This document shows, piece after piece, positions 45,230 to 54,735 of a stretch of 64,000 nt of DNA (positions are counted from its first letter, which is position 1; each line of letters starts with the position of its first letter). The DNA lies in contig JAIXXF010000038.1 in NCBI GenBank assembly GCA_027490925.1, positions 62,001 to 126,000 on the forward strand, given 5' to 3'. This DNA is from Comamonadaceae bacterium. Lineage in GTDB: Bacteria; Pseudomonadota; Gammaproteobacteria; Burkholderiales; Burkholderiaceae_C. Below the pieces are notes generated by a model. That model was not told the DNA's origin. It saw nothing but the letters and a program-made list of their open reading frames with translations, and did no database searches. A program made the translations under genes and the position numbers.

Positions 45230-47980
45230 ATGCCATCGCTGACGGCGGCGCACCGCGTCCCCCCCCGCGACGTTACCTTTGCTGCTTTTCATCTTGCTTT
45301 GACCACCGCTCCCGCCCTCATCGACCAAGACCTGTCGGCCCACACCCCCATGATGCAGCAGTACCTGCGCATCAAGGCCGAGCACCCGAACACGCTGGTG
45401 TTCTACCGCATGGGCGATTTCTACGAGCTGTTTTACGGCGACGCAGAAAAAGCCGCCCGCTTGCTGGACATCACCCTCACCCGGCGCGGTCAATCTGCTG
45501 GCGAACCGGTGGTGATGGCGGGTGTGCCCTTCCATTCGATGGAGGGTTACCTCGCGCGCCTCATTCAGCACGGTGAGTCGGTCGCGATCTGCGAGCAGGT
45601 GGGCGACGTGGCCACCGCCAAGGGGCCGGTGGAGCGCAAGGTGGTGCGGGTCGTGACGCCCGGCACGCTGACCGACAGCGCGCTCTTGAGCGACAAGAAC
45701 GAGTCCTGGCTCCTGGCGGTGCACCAAGGCCCGCGCGCGGCCAAAGCCAACGGCTGTGGTTTGGCTTGGCTCAGTGTGACCCAGGGCGAGTTGCACCTGG
45801 CAGAGTGCGCGAGCGACGAACTGCCGGCGTGGATCGCCCGCATCGCGCCCAGCGAGCTGCTGTTCAGCGCCGACGTGACACCGGCCTTTGCCCGCAGCCT
45901 GCAAGCGCTGCGGGCCGCCACCGACGCGGCGAGCGCCACCGCCTTGACCGAGAGACCCGCCTGGCAGTTCGACACGGCCCTGGGCCAACGGCGACTGCAC
46001 GGCCAGTTGGGCACCAACAACCTGAGCGCTTGGCAGGCAGACGACCTTCCCCAGGCCCACGCCGCCGGTGGCGCCCTGCTGGCCTACGCCGAACACACGC
46101 AGGGGCGGACGCTCTCCCACCTGCACAGCCTGAGGGTGCACCGGGCCAACGACGTGATTGACCTCCCGCCTGCCACCCGCCGCAACCTGGAGCTGACGCG
46201 CACCCTGCGTGGTGAAGACTCACCCACCCTGCTGTCGCTCCTGGACACCTGCATGACCGGCATGGGCAGCCGCCAGTTGCGCGGCTGGCTGCTGACCCCG
46301 CGCCGTGACCGGCGCGAGGCCCAAGCCCGGCTCGCCGCGATCGACCAACTCCTGGGGCGCGAGGGACAGGGACCGTGGCGCGCGCTGCGCGACCAACTCA
46401 AAGGCTGCAGCGACTTGGAGCGCATCACCGCGCGCGTCGCGCTTCGCCAGGTGCGGCCACGCGAACTTTTGGCGCTGCGGTTGACACTACAAAAAACGGA
46501 GCATCTCGACAAGGTTTCTTCAGGGCTAACCGGGCTTTTGGCTGAACTGTTGGCCGATTTGCGTCCACCCGAAGCCGTGGACACATTTTTGGCGCGGGCG
46601 ATCGACCCCGAGCCAGCGGCGATGGTGCGCGACGGTGGCGTGATCGCCCCCGGTTTCGACACCGAGCTGGACGAACTGCGTGGCATCCGAGACCACTGCG
46701 ACGCTTTTTTGCTGGACCTGGAAACCCGCGAGAAAGCGCGTACCGGCATTGCCAATCTGAAAGTGCAGTTCAACAAGGTGCACGGCTTCTACATCGAAAT
46801 CAGCCAAGGCCAGGTGGACAAGGTGCCCGACGACTACCGCCGCCGACAGACACTGAAGAACGCCGAGCGTTTCATCACTCCCGAGTTGAAGGCCTTTGAA
46901 GACAAAGCCCTGAGCGCTCAAGAGCGGGCACTGGCACGCGAGAAATGGCTGTACGAGCAGGTGCTGGACACACTACAACCTTTTGTGCCACCACTCTCGC
47001 GCATGGCCAGTGCGCTGGCAGCGCTGGACGTGCTGTGCGCCCTGGCCGAACGTTCGCTCACGCTGGGCTGGTGCGCGCCCCGTTTCGTGAAAGAGCCGTG
47101 CATCGACATTGAGTCGGGTCGGCACCCGGTGGTGGAGGCACGGCTGGCAGAAACCGCAGCGCTGGGTGCAGCACGTGGCGCTGCGGGCAGCTTCATCGCC
47201 AACCACACCCAGCTGGGGCCCAAGCAGCGTATGCAGGTCATCACTGGCCCCAACATGGGGGGCAAATCCACCTACATGCGGCAGGTGGCGATCATCGTGC
47301 TGCTGGCCAGCATTGGCAGTCATGTGCCCGCGAGCGCCTGTCGGCTTGGGCCCATCGACGCGATCCACACCCGCATCGGCGCGGCCGACGACCTGGCCAA
47401 CGCGCAGTCCACCTTCATGCTGGAGATGACCGAGGCGGCGCAAATCCTCCAAACCGCCACGCCGCACAGCCTGGTGCTGATGGACGAGATCGGCCGTGGC
47501 ACCTCCACCTTCGACGGCCTGGCGCTCGCCAGCGGTATCGCCACCCACCTGCACGACAAGACGCAAGCCTTCACGCTGTTCGCCACCCACTACTTTGAGC
47601 TGACCGAGTTCCCGGCCAAACACCACGCGGCGGTGAACGTGCACGTGAGCGCGGCCGAGTCGGGCAGCGACATCGTTTTCCTGCACGAGATCCAACCTGG
47701 CCCAGCCAGCCGCAGCTACGGCATTCAAGTCGCCAAGTTGGCGGGCATGCCCAGCACCGTGTTGACCCATGCCCGCCACGCCTTGCAGGCGCTGGAGGCT
47801 CAACAAACCGCGTCACGTGCCCAAGTGGACTTGTTCGCCATGCCCACGGTAGACGACCTGCCCACCCCCGGCGCCCTAGAATCGAGCTTGTCCGCCATTG
47901 ACCCAGATGCGCTCAGCCCACGCGAGGCTTTGGACGCGCTTTACACCCTCAAAAAACAGCTGGCCTCATCCAAACGCTGA
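45230..47980 (+). CDS. mutS: DNA mismatch repair protein MutS
   Basis: A 916-residue mismatch-recognition ATPase. The mismatch-binding [12 protein letters not shown] (Phe-x-Glu) is near residue 60, Walker [10 protein letters not shown] near 672, Walker B in [16 protein letters not shown], and the helix-turn-helix dimer region follows. The start is uncertain: the ATG at 45230 gives about 37 residues before the conserved HTPMMQQYL, whereas E. coli MutS has about nine; a TTG at 45299 would give a more usual N-terminus, and a GTG at 45221 a slightly longer one. Confidence 0.96.
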   Translation: MPSLTAAHRVPPRDVTFAAFHLALTTAPALIDQDLSAHTPMMQQYLRIKAEHPNTLVFYRMGDFYELFYGDAEKAARLLDITLTRRGQSAGEPVVMAGVPFHSMEGYLARLIQHGESVAICEQVGDVATAKGPVERKVVRVVTPGTLTDSALLSDKNESWLLAVHQGPRAAKANGCGLAWLSVTQGELHLAECASDELPAWIARIAPSELLFSADVTPAFARSLQALRAATDAASATALTERPAWQFDTALGQRRLHGQLGTNNLSAWQADDLPQAHAAGGALLAYAEHTQGRTLSHLHSLRVHRANDVIDLPPATRRNLELTRTLRGEDSPTLLSLLDTCMTGMGSRQLRGWLLTPRRDRREAQARLAAIDQLLGREGQGPWRALRDQLKGCSDLERITARVALRQVRPRELLALRLTLQKTEHLDKVSSGLTGLLAELLADLRPPEAVDTFLARAIDPEPAAMVRDGGVIAPGFDTELDELRGIRDHCDAFLLDLETREKARTGIANLKVQFNKVHGFYIEISQGQVDKVPDDYRRRQTLKNAERFITPELKAFEDKALSAQERALAREKWLYEQVLDTLQPFVPPLSRMASALAALDVLCALAERSLTLGWCAPRFVKEPCIDIESGRHPVVEARLAETAALGAARGAAGSFIANHTQLGPKQRMQVITGPNMGGKSTYMRQVAIIVLLASIGSHVPASACRLGPIDAIHTRIGAADDLANAQSTFMLEMTEAAQILQTATPHSLVLMDEIGRGTSTFDGLALASGIATHLHDKTQAFTLFATHYFELTEFPAKHHAAVNVHVSAAESGSDIVFLHEIQPGPASRSYGIQVAKLAGMPSTVLTHARHALQALEAQQTASRAQVDLFAMPTVDDLPTPGALESSLSAIDPDALSPREALDALYTLKKQLASSKR

Positions 47981-48006
47981 ACCAGCGCTGACCGAACGAG
48001 ACCCCC

Positions 48007-48834
48007 ATGACTTACTGCGTCGCCATCAAACTCAACGCCGGCCTGGTGTTCCTGTCCGACTCCCGAACCAATGCGGGCCTGGACCAGATCGGCACCTTCC
48101 GCAAGATGATCATTTACGAGAAAGCGGGCGACCGCTTCATGGTGCTGCTGTCCGCGGGCAACCTGAGCATTTCGCAGTCCATCCGCGAAATCTTGCAGGT
48201 CGAGCAGGTCAAGGACATGGAGGGTGGCGAGCCCATCACCATCTGGAACGCCAAGAGCATGTTCGACGCGGCCCGCGTGTTGGGCGCTGCAGTGCGCCGG
48301 GTCTATGACCGCGACGCCGCCGCGCTGAAGCAAGCCCGGGTCGACTTCAATGTGTCCATGATCTTTGGTGGGCAAATCAAGGGTGAGGGTATGCGCCTGT
48401 TCGAGGTGTACTCGGCGGGCAACTTCATCGAGGCGACGCCCGAGACGCCGTTCTTCCAAATCGGCGAGTCCAAGTACGGCAAGCCAGTGCTCGACCGCGT
48501 CATCACGCCCCACACCCCGCTGGACGAGGCCGCCAAGTGCGCCCTGGTGTCGATGGACTCCACCCTCAAATCCAACCTGTCGGTGGGGCTGCCGCTGGAC
48601 CTGGTGGTCTACGAGGCCGACCAGTTCGCCAGCGATCGCATCGTCTGCATCGACGACAACAACCCCTATTTCAAGATGCTGCACAACAGCTGGGGCGAAA
48701 AGCTGCGCCAAGTCTTTGACAGCATCGAGCACCCGGTGTGGGATGGGGGGCGCACCAACGTGCCGCTGATGGTCGCGGCCCAGCGCGCGCTGCCGCTGAA
48801 GAAAATCAGCACCCCCGAAGAAAAGCTGATCTGA
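48007..48834 (+). CDS. Proteasome-type protease, Anbu family
   Basis: A 275-residue Ntn-hydrolase fold protein of the Anbu (ancestral beta subunit) group. After Met removal, Thr2 (MTYCVAIKLNAGLVF) would be the N-terminal nucleophile, and LSDSRTNAG is the following conserved stretch. Anbu proteins form open helical or ring assemblies; substrates are unknown. In most proteobacteria anbu is grouped with transglutaminase-like, alpha-E and ATP-grasp genes; here it lies between mutS and an alpha/beta hydrolase, whose ATG follows its stop by four bases. Confidence 0.88.
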   Translation: MTYCVAIKLNAGLVFLSDSRTNAGLDQIGTFRKMIIYEKAGDRFMVLLSAGNLSISQSIREILQVEQVKDMEGGEPITIWNAKSMFDAARVLGAAVRRVYDRDAAALKQARVDFNVSMIFGGQIKGEGMRLFEVYSAGNFIEATPETPFFQIGESKYGKPVLDRVITPHTPLDEAAKCALVSMDSTLKSNLSVGLPLDLVVYEADQFASDRIVCIDDNNPYFKMLHNSWGEKLRQVFDSIEHPVWDGGRTNVPLMVAAQRALPLKKISTPEEKLI

Positions 48835-48838
48835 CCCC

Positions 48839-49672
48839 ATGGCCTTGCTGATCTTTTCCCACGGCAACGGGTTTCCGGGCGGTACCTACTCCACCGTGTT
48901 CAAAAGCCTGCGGTCCCGCGGCTTCAAGGTGCGTGCCATTGACAAGCTTGGACACGACCCGCATTACCCCGTCACCAACAACTGGCCCCACCTTGTTCAG
49001 CAGGTCGCCGACTTTGCCGCGAAAGAAATCGCCAAAGCCGGTGAGCCCGCGTGGCTGGTGGGCCACTCCCTGGGCGGCATGCTCAGCGCCATGGTGGCGG
49101 CACGCCACCCCCACAGCGGGACCGATGGCCTGGGTGGCCACGGGCTGGCCGGGGTGGTGTTGCTGGACTCCCCCATGGTGGGCGGCTGGCGCGCCACGGC
49201 GGTGAGCGTCGCCAAGCGAACCACCTTTTTGGGCAGCATGTCCCCAGGCGCGGTCAGCAGCAAGCGCCGTGAACGTTGGCCCGACCGCGACGCCGCGCTG
49301 GCCCACTTCGCCAGCAAGAAGGTGTTCGCCAAGTGGGACCCAAGGGCGCTTGAGGACTACATCGAACACGGCACACACGATGTCGACGGCGAGCGGGTGC
49401 TGAGCTTTGACCGGGTGGTGGAAACCGCGATCTACAACACCCTGCCCGACCACCTGGACCGGTTGCTCACCCGCCACCCGCCGCGCTGTCCGGTGGCCTT
49501 CGTGGGTGGATTGCAGTCTGCCGAGCTGAAACAGGCTGGCCTGTCCCTCACAGAAAAGGTCACCCGTGGGCGCATGGCCATGCTGGACGGTACCCACCTG
49601 TTTCCCATGGAGAAACCCATCACCACGGCGGCCGCGGTCGAGACCGCCATCCGCAGCATGCAAGGCCACTGA
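48839..49672 (+). CDS. Alpha/beta hydrolase
   Basis: A 277-residue cytoplasmic hydrolase. The nucleophile elbow GHSLGG is at residues about 75-80, an oxyanion-type HGNGFPGGTY stretch is at the N-terminus, and a plausible catalytic His lies in DGTHLFPME near the C-terminus. Substrate unknown. It starts four bases after the Anbu gene, so the two are probably co-translated, which raises the possibility of a functional link. Confidence 0.88.
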   Translation: MALLIFSHGNGFPGGTYSTVFKSLRSRGFKVRAIDKLGHDPHYPVTNNWPHLVQQVADFAAKEIAKAGEPAWLVGHSLGGMLSAMVAARHPHSGTDGLGGHGLAGVVLLDSPMVGGWRATAVSVAKRTTFLGSMSPGAVSSKRRERWPDRDAALAHFASKKVFAKWDPRALEDYIEHGTHDVDGERVLSFDRVVETAIYNTLPDHLDRLLTRHPPRCPVAFVGGLQSAELKQAGLSLTEKVTRGRMAMLDGTHLFPMEKPITTAAAVETAIRSMQGH

Positions 49673-49673
49673 A

Positions 49674-49701
49674 GCGGCAGCCACTGCTGTGGCTTGGCCG
49701 C
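49674..49701. terminator. Hairpin between convergent hydrolase and uppP genes
   Basis: GCGGC-AGCCAC / GTGGCT-TG-GCCGC: an 11-bp stem with a 4-base loop and a 2-base bulge filling the 35-base gap between the two stop codons. It has no U-run on either strand, so termination efficiency is doubtful; position suggests a shared terminator. Confidence 0.5.
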
Positions 49702-49707
49702 TCGGAT

Positions 49708-50532
49708 TCAGTGGCCCCAGGTCACCAAGCCGGTGTGGGCGGTGACCAGCACCACCACACCGAACCCGATGCGATACCACGCGAACGGCACAAAACTGTG
49801 GCTGCTGATGTAGCGCAGCAACCAACGCACGCACAGCCAAGCACTCAGGAACGAGAACACCAGGCCGACCGAGAACATGGGCAGATCGGCCAGCGTCAAC
49901 AGCGCGCGCTCTTTGTAAAGGCTGTAGGCCCCCGCCCCGATCAGCGTGGGGATGGCCAGAAAAAAAGAAAAGTCGGTGGCGGCCTGCCGACTCAGCCCCA
50001 ACAGCATGCCCCCGATGATCGTGGCCCCACTGCGGCTGGTGCCGGGCACCATGGCCAGGCATTGCACCAGCCCCACCTTGGCGGCGTCCCAGGGCGACAT
50101 GTCGTCCACGGCCTGCACCCGGACCGCCGCTGTGGACCGCCGCTCCGCCCACAAGATGACGACGCCGCCCACGATGAAGGTGGTGGCCACTACCACAGGT
50201 GTGAACAGGTGCGATTTGATCGCCTTGCCGAAGAGCAAACCCAGCAGAACGGCCGGGATGAATGCGATCGCCACGTTGAGCGCGAAACGCTGGGCTTGCC
50301 GCTCGGTCGGCAATGCAACCAGAGTGGACCGGATCTTTTGCCAGTACACCAGCACCACCGCAAAGATCGCCCCGGTCTGGATCGCGATGTCAAACACCTG
50401 GGCCTTGGCGTCGTCGAACCCCAGCAGGGCACCGGCGAGGATGAGGTGACCAGTGGACGAAATGGGCAAGAACTCGGTCAGGCCCTCGACCACGCCCATA
50501 ATTGCCGCCTTGGCCAACAAAACAATGTCCAC
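49708..50532 (-). CDS. uppP: Undecaprenyl-diphosphatase
   Basis: A 274-residue inner-membrane phosphatase (BacA type) that recycles undecaprenyl pyrophosphate to the monophosphate lipid carrier for peptidoglycan and polysaccharide export. Conserved active-site regions [17 protein letters not shown] (residues 16-32) and [10 protein letters not shown] (about 163-172) are intact, with seven or eight hydrophobic segments. It converges on the hydrolase gene. Confidence 0.96.
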   Translation of the reverse strand: MDIVLLAKAAIMGVVEGLTEFLPISSTGHLILAGALLGFDDAKAQVFDIAIQTGAIFAVVLVYWQKIRSTLVALPTERQAQRFALNVAIAFIPAVLLGLLFGKAIKSHLFTPVVVATTFIVGGVVILWAERRSTAAVRVQAVDDMSPWDAAKVGLVQCLAMVPGTSRSGATIIGGMLLGLSRQAATDFSFFLAIPTLIGAGAYSLYKERALLTLADLPMFSVGLVFSFLSAWLCVRWLLRYISSHSFVPFAWYRIGFGVVVLVTAHTGLVTWGH

Positions 50533-50718
50533 ACTCTCCCCTTTGAAGAGTCGGGATTATCGCCGGGCGGCACCCGCTCCTTGGTGCTCCCAGGTGCCCG
50601 TCTGGCTTCATCGGACCCGCCGGGTGTGCCCCGACGTTCAGGTTTCAAGGGTTATCACCGATCGTTCTAGGCCGCGTTCATCTCGCCACCGGCCCGCTCA
50701 GCGCCACACAATAGACCC

Positions 50719-52167
50719 ATGAAAAAAGCACACCAAAGTACTCAGGGCTTGCAGCGCGGTAAGCCCCTGACCCTGGCCGTTTGGCTGGTCGCCGCGCTCA
50801 CCGCTGGCGCGGCGTGGGCACAAACCAAAGACCACATCGTGGTGCTGTCGGAACCCAAGCTGTCACCGGTGTTGGCCAAAGAAACTGTGCTCGATGACCG
50901 GTATGCCCTGCAGGCCGAGGCATGGGGGTACTTGCCACCCAAGCTGGTCAAGGAAGTGCAGCGGCTGGAGAAGCGACACACCGTGGTGGCCAAGCAAACC
51001 TTCGGCCGGGTGATGACCGGTTTTTCTGCACCCCTCACGCCAGCGCAAGTGGCCGCCCTGCGGAATGAGCCCTCGGTCGCATGGGTGGAAGAAGACCAGG
51101 TGGTCAGCGCACAGCTGCTGGATTTGGGCGTGCTCAACACGCTGCTCGGATTGAAGCGGCCAACCGGAGCGACCAGAGCCCCCTCGGCCACGGACACATC
51201 CAACCCTGCCAGCCTCGCCCTGCCCCCCAACACCCCCTCCGGTGCAATCAACAGCACGCCGACAGGCACTGCCAGCGGTCAAACTGTGTCTTATGGCATC
51301 GCCAGCACAGCGGCGGACAAAAGTTGGGCTGTGCCAGGCGATGGGGAAGGCACTGTCGATGGTCCTACGGTGTACGTGATCGACACAGGCATCGCAGAAA
51401 ACCGCGACTTGAACTTGGTGAAATCCATCAATTTTGCGGGCGGCCCAGTCGCTGACTGCAGCGGACACGGCACACACGTGGCGGGCATTGTGGGCGCCCG
51501 AGACAACGCGCTGGACACGGTTGGCGTTGCACCAGGCGTGCGATTGGTGAGCGTGAAGGCTCTGGGCTGCAACAACTTGGGCTCGGTGTCCAACGTCATC
51601 AAAGCGATCGATTGGGTGGCCCAAGACGCGGGCCCGCGGTCCATTGCCAACCTCAGCTTCAGCCTGCCCGGCACCAGTTTGGCGCTCGAACGGGCTGTGC
51701 TGGCGGCGGCGGACAAAGGGCTGTTGTTCAACATCGCCGCTGGGAACTACGCCGCCAACGCCTGCCGCTCCTCCCCCGCCAGCCAGGGCGGTGGGGCCAA
51801 CCCAACCGTGCTGACGATCGCGGCGGTGGACCGCAAAAACGAAGAGGCGCGCTTCAGCAACTTTGGCAACTGTGTGGACGTGTGGGCGCCGGGGGTGGAC
51901 GTTCCGTCAACCCGCTACACCGGCGGCGTGTCGTTGATGTCGGGCACTTCCATGGCGGTGCCCCATGTATCGGGCGCAGCGGCCTTGTACTGGGCGGTGA
52001 ACCCCAGCGCTTCGGCCGCACAGGTGGCCACCTACGTCCGACAGAACCGGGCAGTGGGCAGCAACAACGCGAAAGACGGTCAGCCGCTGCGGCTGCTGCG
52101 CGCCGACGTCCGCGACAACCGCGCGTCCACCCCGACCGCTACGCCCACCACGGCCCAGCGGCCCTAA
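50719..52167 (+). CDS. Subtilisin-like serine protease (S8 family), secreted
   Basis: A 482-residue preproprotein. A signal peptide (cleavage after AAWA, residue about 34) is followed by an inhibitor-I9-like propeptide (DHIVVLSEP to WVEEDQVV, about 37-130), a Ser/Thr/Pro linker and the peptidase domain with the triad Asp222 (VIDTGI), His253 (GHGTHVAG) and Ser411 (SGTSMAVPH). The catalytic domain resembles proteinase K-like subtilases (CSGHGTHVAGIVG). The C-terminal 20 residues are Thr/Ala-rich. No other protease or inhibitor gene is adjacent. Confidence 0.93.
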   Translation: MKKAHQSTQGLQRGKPLTLAVWLVAALTAGAAWAQTKDHIVVLSEPKLSPVLAKETVLDDRYALQAEAWGYLPPKLVKEVQRLEKRHTVVAKQTFGRVMTGFSAPLTPAQVAALRNEPSVAWVEEDQVVSAQLLDLGVLNTLLGLKRPTGATRAPSATDTSNPASLALPPNTPSGAINSTPTGTASGQTVSYGIASTAADKSWAVPGDGEGTVDGPTVYVIDTGIAENRDLNLVKSINFAGGPVADCSGHGTHVAGIVGARDNALDTVGVAPGVRLVSVKALGCNNLGSVSNVIKAIDWVAQDAGPRSIANLSFSLPGTSLALERAVLAAADKGLLFNIAAGNYAANACRSSPASQGGGANPTVLTIAAVDRKNEEARFSNFGNCVDVWAPGVDVPSTRYTGGVSLMSGTSMAVPHVSGAAALYWAVNPSASAAQVATYVRQNRAVGSNNAKDGQPLRLLRADVRDNRASTPTATPTTAQRP

Positions 52168-52308
52168 CGCCCGCCAGAAGCCCGCATCGACTGCGACTTT
52201 GTCACGCCTTGACGCCGGCCAGCGGTCAATGGTCTATTGGTCGGCCTTGTGTATGGAACCGACATCCCCATGTGCGATAGTCACAGCGTTTCACAACCCG
52301 AGGTGTCC

Positions 52309-52863
52309 ATGAACCATTTCCCATCCAAACTCGCTTGCGGCCTTTTGGTGGTGACCACAGTGGGCCTGACGGCCTGCGCCTTTGGCCCCACCCCCAACGC
52401 CTTCAACCCAGACAGCGTGCCCGATCAGATCAAGGTGCCGGCGGGACACCGTGTGGCGCTGGAAACGGTGGGGTCGGGAAAGATCACTTACGAGTGCCGA
52501 GCCAAGAAAGACGCCCCAAACCAATACGCGTGGGAGTTCGTCTCGCCAGACGCACAGCTGACAGACCGCAGCGGTCGCCTGATCGGCAAGTATTTCGGCC
52601 CACCCGCCACATGGACCAACATCGACGGTTCCACCGTCACAGGCGCCCAGGTGGCCGTGTTCCCGGTGGACAAGAGCATCCCGTTGCAACTGGTGAAAGC
52701 CAACCCGTCAACCGGCAACGGCGGGTTCACCAACGTCACCTACATCCAGCGCGTGGCTACGCGCAATGGCATCGTGCCCGCCGACACCTGTAACCAGTTG
52801 GCCGAAGGCACACGCGCCGATGTCAACTACCAGGCAGACTACATTTTCTGGAAAGCGCGCTGA
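52309..52863 (+). CDS. DUF3455 family lipoprotein
   Basis: A 184-residue protein with a lipoprotein-type signal peptide (TVGLTAC, Cys23) and a mature domain matching DUF3455: IKVPAGHRVALETVGSGKITYECRA and GRLIGKYFGPPATWTNIDGS. Family members are secreted and of unknown function. The ATG at 52309 gives the correct signal peptide; the open frame further upstream is not used. It stands alone, 141 bases after the protease gene. Confidence 0.85.
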   Translation: MNHFPSKLACGLLVVTTVGLTACAFGPTPNAFNPDSVPDQIKVPAGHRVALETVGSGKITYECRAKKDAPNQYAWEFVSPDAQLTDRSGRLIGKYFGPPATWTNIDGSTVTGAQVAVFPVDKSIPLQLVKANPSTGNGGFTNVTYIQRVATRNGIVPADTCNQLAEGTRADVNYQADYIFWKAR

Positions 52864-52975
52864 CCGCACAGTCCCAAGATGGGCGCGAACGCCCAGTCAA
52901 TGGGGTTGCCGACCGTCGGTCGCAACCCCTTTTTTACGGCGGCCAAACGCAGGGGCCTTGGACGCACCACTGAAG

Positions 52976-53398
52976 TCAGCGGTAGTGACCACCCCGATAC
53001 TCCACCCGGCCATAACCATCACCATAACGGCCGCCGTCGTAACGGCTGTTGTGATTGCGCCAACGGCCATGGCCTTCGCCATGACCATGACCGTACCGTG
53101 GCGCTACCACCGCACGGGGCTGGTAATACACGGGAGCAGGCTGGTAATACACAGGCGCAGGTTGGTAGTACACCGGCGCAGGTCGGTAATACACCGGGGC
53201 CGGCGCCTGGTAGACCGGCGCGGGGGTGTAGTAGACCGGGGCATTGCCCACCGACACGCCGACTGCGGGCAGCGTGACGCCCACGTTGAACAACACGTCG
53301 CTGCGCGCTTGTGCAACGCCAGCGCCCAACAATGCGGCGCTAGCCATCGAGGCGGCAGCGACCCATTTCAACATCCTGCGGTTTGCGATCACTTTCAT
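52976..53398 (-). CDS. PXPV-repeat secreted protein
   Basis: A 140-residue protein with a signal peptide (cleavage after GVAQA, residue about 31), six heptads of the type PVYYxPA (residues about 51-93) and a Gly/His/Arg/Tyr-rich C-terminal tail. Proteins of this build occur in Comamonadaceae and other betaproteobacteria; function is unknown. AGGAG lies seven bases before the ATG, and a strong hairpin (53410-53432) precedes it in the leader. The heptads are encoded by 21-bp tandem repeats. Confidence 0.8.
   Translation of the reverse strand: MKVIANRRMLKWVAAASMASAALLGAGVAQARSDVLFNVGVTLPAVGVSVGNAPVYYTPAPVYQAPAPVYYRPAPVYYQPAPVYYQPAPVYYQPRAVVAPRYGHGHGEGHGRWRNHNSRYDGGRYGDGYGRVEYRGGHYR
53121..53246 (-). 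repeat. 21-bp tandem repeats encoding PVYYxPA heptads
   Basis: Six units of 21 bases inside the PXPV gene. The four units at 53121-53204 are most alike; the two at the 5' end of the gene are more diverged. Copy number is likely to vary between strains (inference). Confidence 0.75.
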
Positions 53399-53409
53399 CT
53401 CCTGTGTTT

Positions 53410-53432
53410 GTCAAACCAGAAAGTGGTTTGAC
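53410..53432 (-). promoter_or_regulatory. Hairpin in the PXPV gene leader
   Basis: A perfect 8-bp inverted repeat GTCAAACC/GGTTTGAC with a 7-base loop, ending about 6 bases before the AGGAG ribosome site on the minus strand. It could be an operator or an mRNA structure that limits or protects translation. Confidence 0.45.
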
Positions 53433-53563
53433 CGCGAGCGCTCTCGGCACCCGGTGACCTTACAACGCCGCCTGTCCTGGCCTGGCTTACCCGCACCGCG
53501 TTGAAAGTCGTTGCGAGTGGTAACAAGGCCTGACGTCGGGCGCTTGGCGTCCTTTCGCCGCGC

Positions 53564-54622
53564 TCAGAAACGCAAGCGCTGTGCAGGCACTTCCACCCAG
53601 CGGTGAAACGCGGCCCCAGCCATGTTGACCAGCAACCAAGCCAGCAGAAGCCCCAGCATTTGCCAAGCGGGCTGGGCAGGCGCGAACCGGGCGAAGGCGG
53701 CGTTGACCACCAAAGCGACCGGGAAATTGAGCAGGAACACCGCGTAGGAAATCTTGCCGAGATACGCCAGCGCGCGGTTGTTTGGCCACCGGTCGATGAA
53801 CTGCGCACGGCGGCCCCAGGCCAACAGCAGCGCCACCGACAGCGCCAGGGCGATGCGCGTACGGAATTCCACCGCCAACGCCGCGGTGGTCACCACGGCC
53901 AGCGCGATCAGCCACGCGTGCGACCGGGACCGGTCTGACAACCAATACGCCAGCACCCCCAGGCCGTAGGCACCGGCAAAGTACAGGGCCCAGACATCCC
54001 AGTCGGGGTAACGGTTGAAGTGCAGCAGCGACGCGCTGGCCAGCATGGCCACCAACACAGCGCCCACCCCCACAGCCGAGGCGAGTCCGGCTTCGCCGTG
54101 GCCCAAGCGCCGCGCTAGCCACAGCACACCCGTGAGCAAGGCAAAGAGCTGAAAATCGATCGCCACGTACCACACCCCGGCCGACAAGGCCTCGACCTCC
54201 AAGACATCGTGCAACAGCAAAAGATGCACCGCGATCTGCCAGAGACCAGGGGGTTGGGGTGTGGCGTCGTGCGTCATCCAGGCACGGGCCAACGCAGCGC
54301 AAGCCACGGCCACCAACAGCGCCGCAGCATAGGGCGGAACGAGTTTCAAATAACGGCTGCGCAGCAAGGCCAAGGGGCTCGCGGTGTCCACCAGTACCCC
54401 GTTGGGCGCCAGGCTTCGTGCCGCCAGAAAGCCGCCGATCACCAAAAACACCTGCACCGCCATCCGGGCGTCCTGGCTCAGCCACCCCATGACCCAGGGT
54501 GCAAGTGGCTGGGCAAGGTCCGACATCGGGCCGTAGAAGGCCAGATGGTGCAGCACGATCAACTGCGACGCGACCGCTTTGAACGCATCGATCAGGGGAA
54601 AACGGAGAACAAGGGAGCCCAT
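53564..54622 (-). CDS. Acyltransferase 3 family membrane protein
   Basis: A 352-residue polytopic inner-membrane protein with about ten hydrophobic segments. It starts with the family signature FPLIDAFKAVASQLIVLHHLAF (conserved His pair) and contains QVFLVIGGFLAARS and the late GKISYAVFLLNFPVAL. Such enzymes O-acetylate cell-surface sugars, exopolysaccharide, peptidoglycan or lipids; the acceptor cannot be deduced. Stands alone between the PXPV gene and divergent glnS. Confidence 0.9.
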   Translation of the reverse strand: MGSLVLRFPLIDAFKAVASQLIVLHHLAFYGPMSDLAQPLAPWVMGWLSQDARMAVQVFLVIGGFLAARSLAPNGVLVDTASPLALLRSRYLKLVPPYAAALLVAVACAALARAWMTHDATPQPPGLWQIAVHLLLLHDVLEVEALSAGVWYVAIDFQLFALLTGVLWLARRLGHGEAGLASAVGVGAVLVAMLASASLLHFNRYPDWDVWALYFAGAYGLGVLAYWLSDRSRSHAWLIALAVVTTAALAVEFRTRIALALSVALLLAWGRRAQFIDRWPNNRALAYLGKISYAVFLLNFPVALVVNAAFARFAPAQPAWQMLGLLLAWLLVNMAGAAFHRWVEVPAQRLRF

Positions 54623-54735
54623 GGTGGCTTGGAGGGTACAAAAAGAGTGGCTGATTGTCGCTGCAATGCCTTGTGCGCCAGCAGCTCGGGCGGCTGGCCG
54701 AGTTTGGTGTGCCGCACAGACCTAGAATCGAACGC

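Noticed and set aside
45221-45298. A second small gene upstream of the conserved MutS start
   Set aside because: The open frame is continuous with mutS and simply reflects uncertainty in the start codon; no separate product is supported.
46480-46545. AT-rich patch inside mutS that might be another inserted mini-element
   Set aside because: It lacks the GCTACTT/GATAGCA arms, and the encoded residues fit the normal MutS core, so no insertion is indicated.
53121-53246. Regularly spaced 21-bp repeats resembling a small CRISPR-like array
   Set aside because: The units are contiguous with no spacers, are in frame and encode PVYYxPA heptads; no cas gene is nearby.
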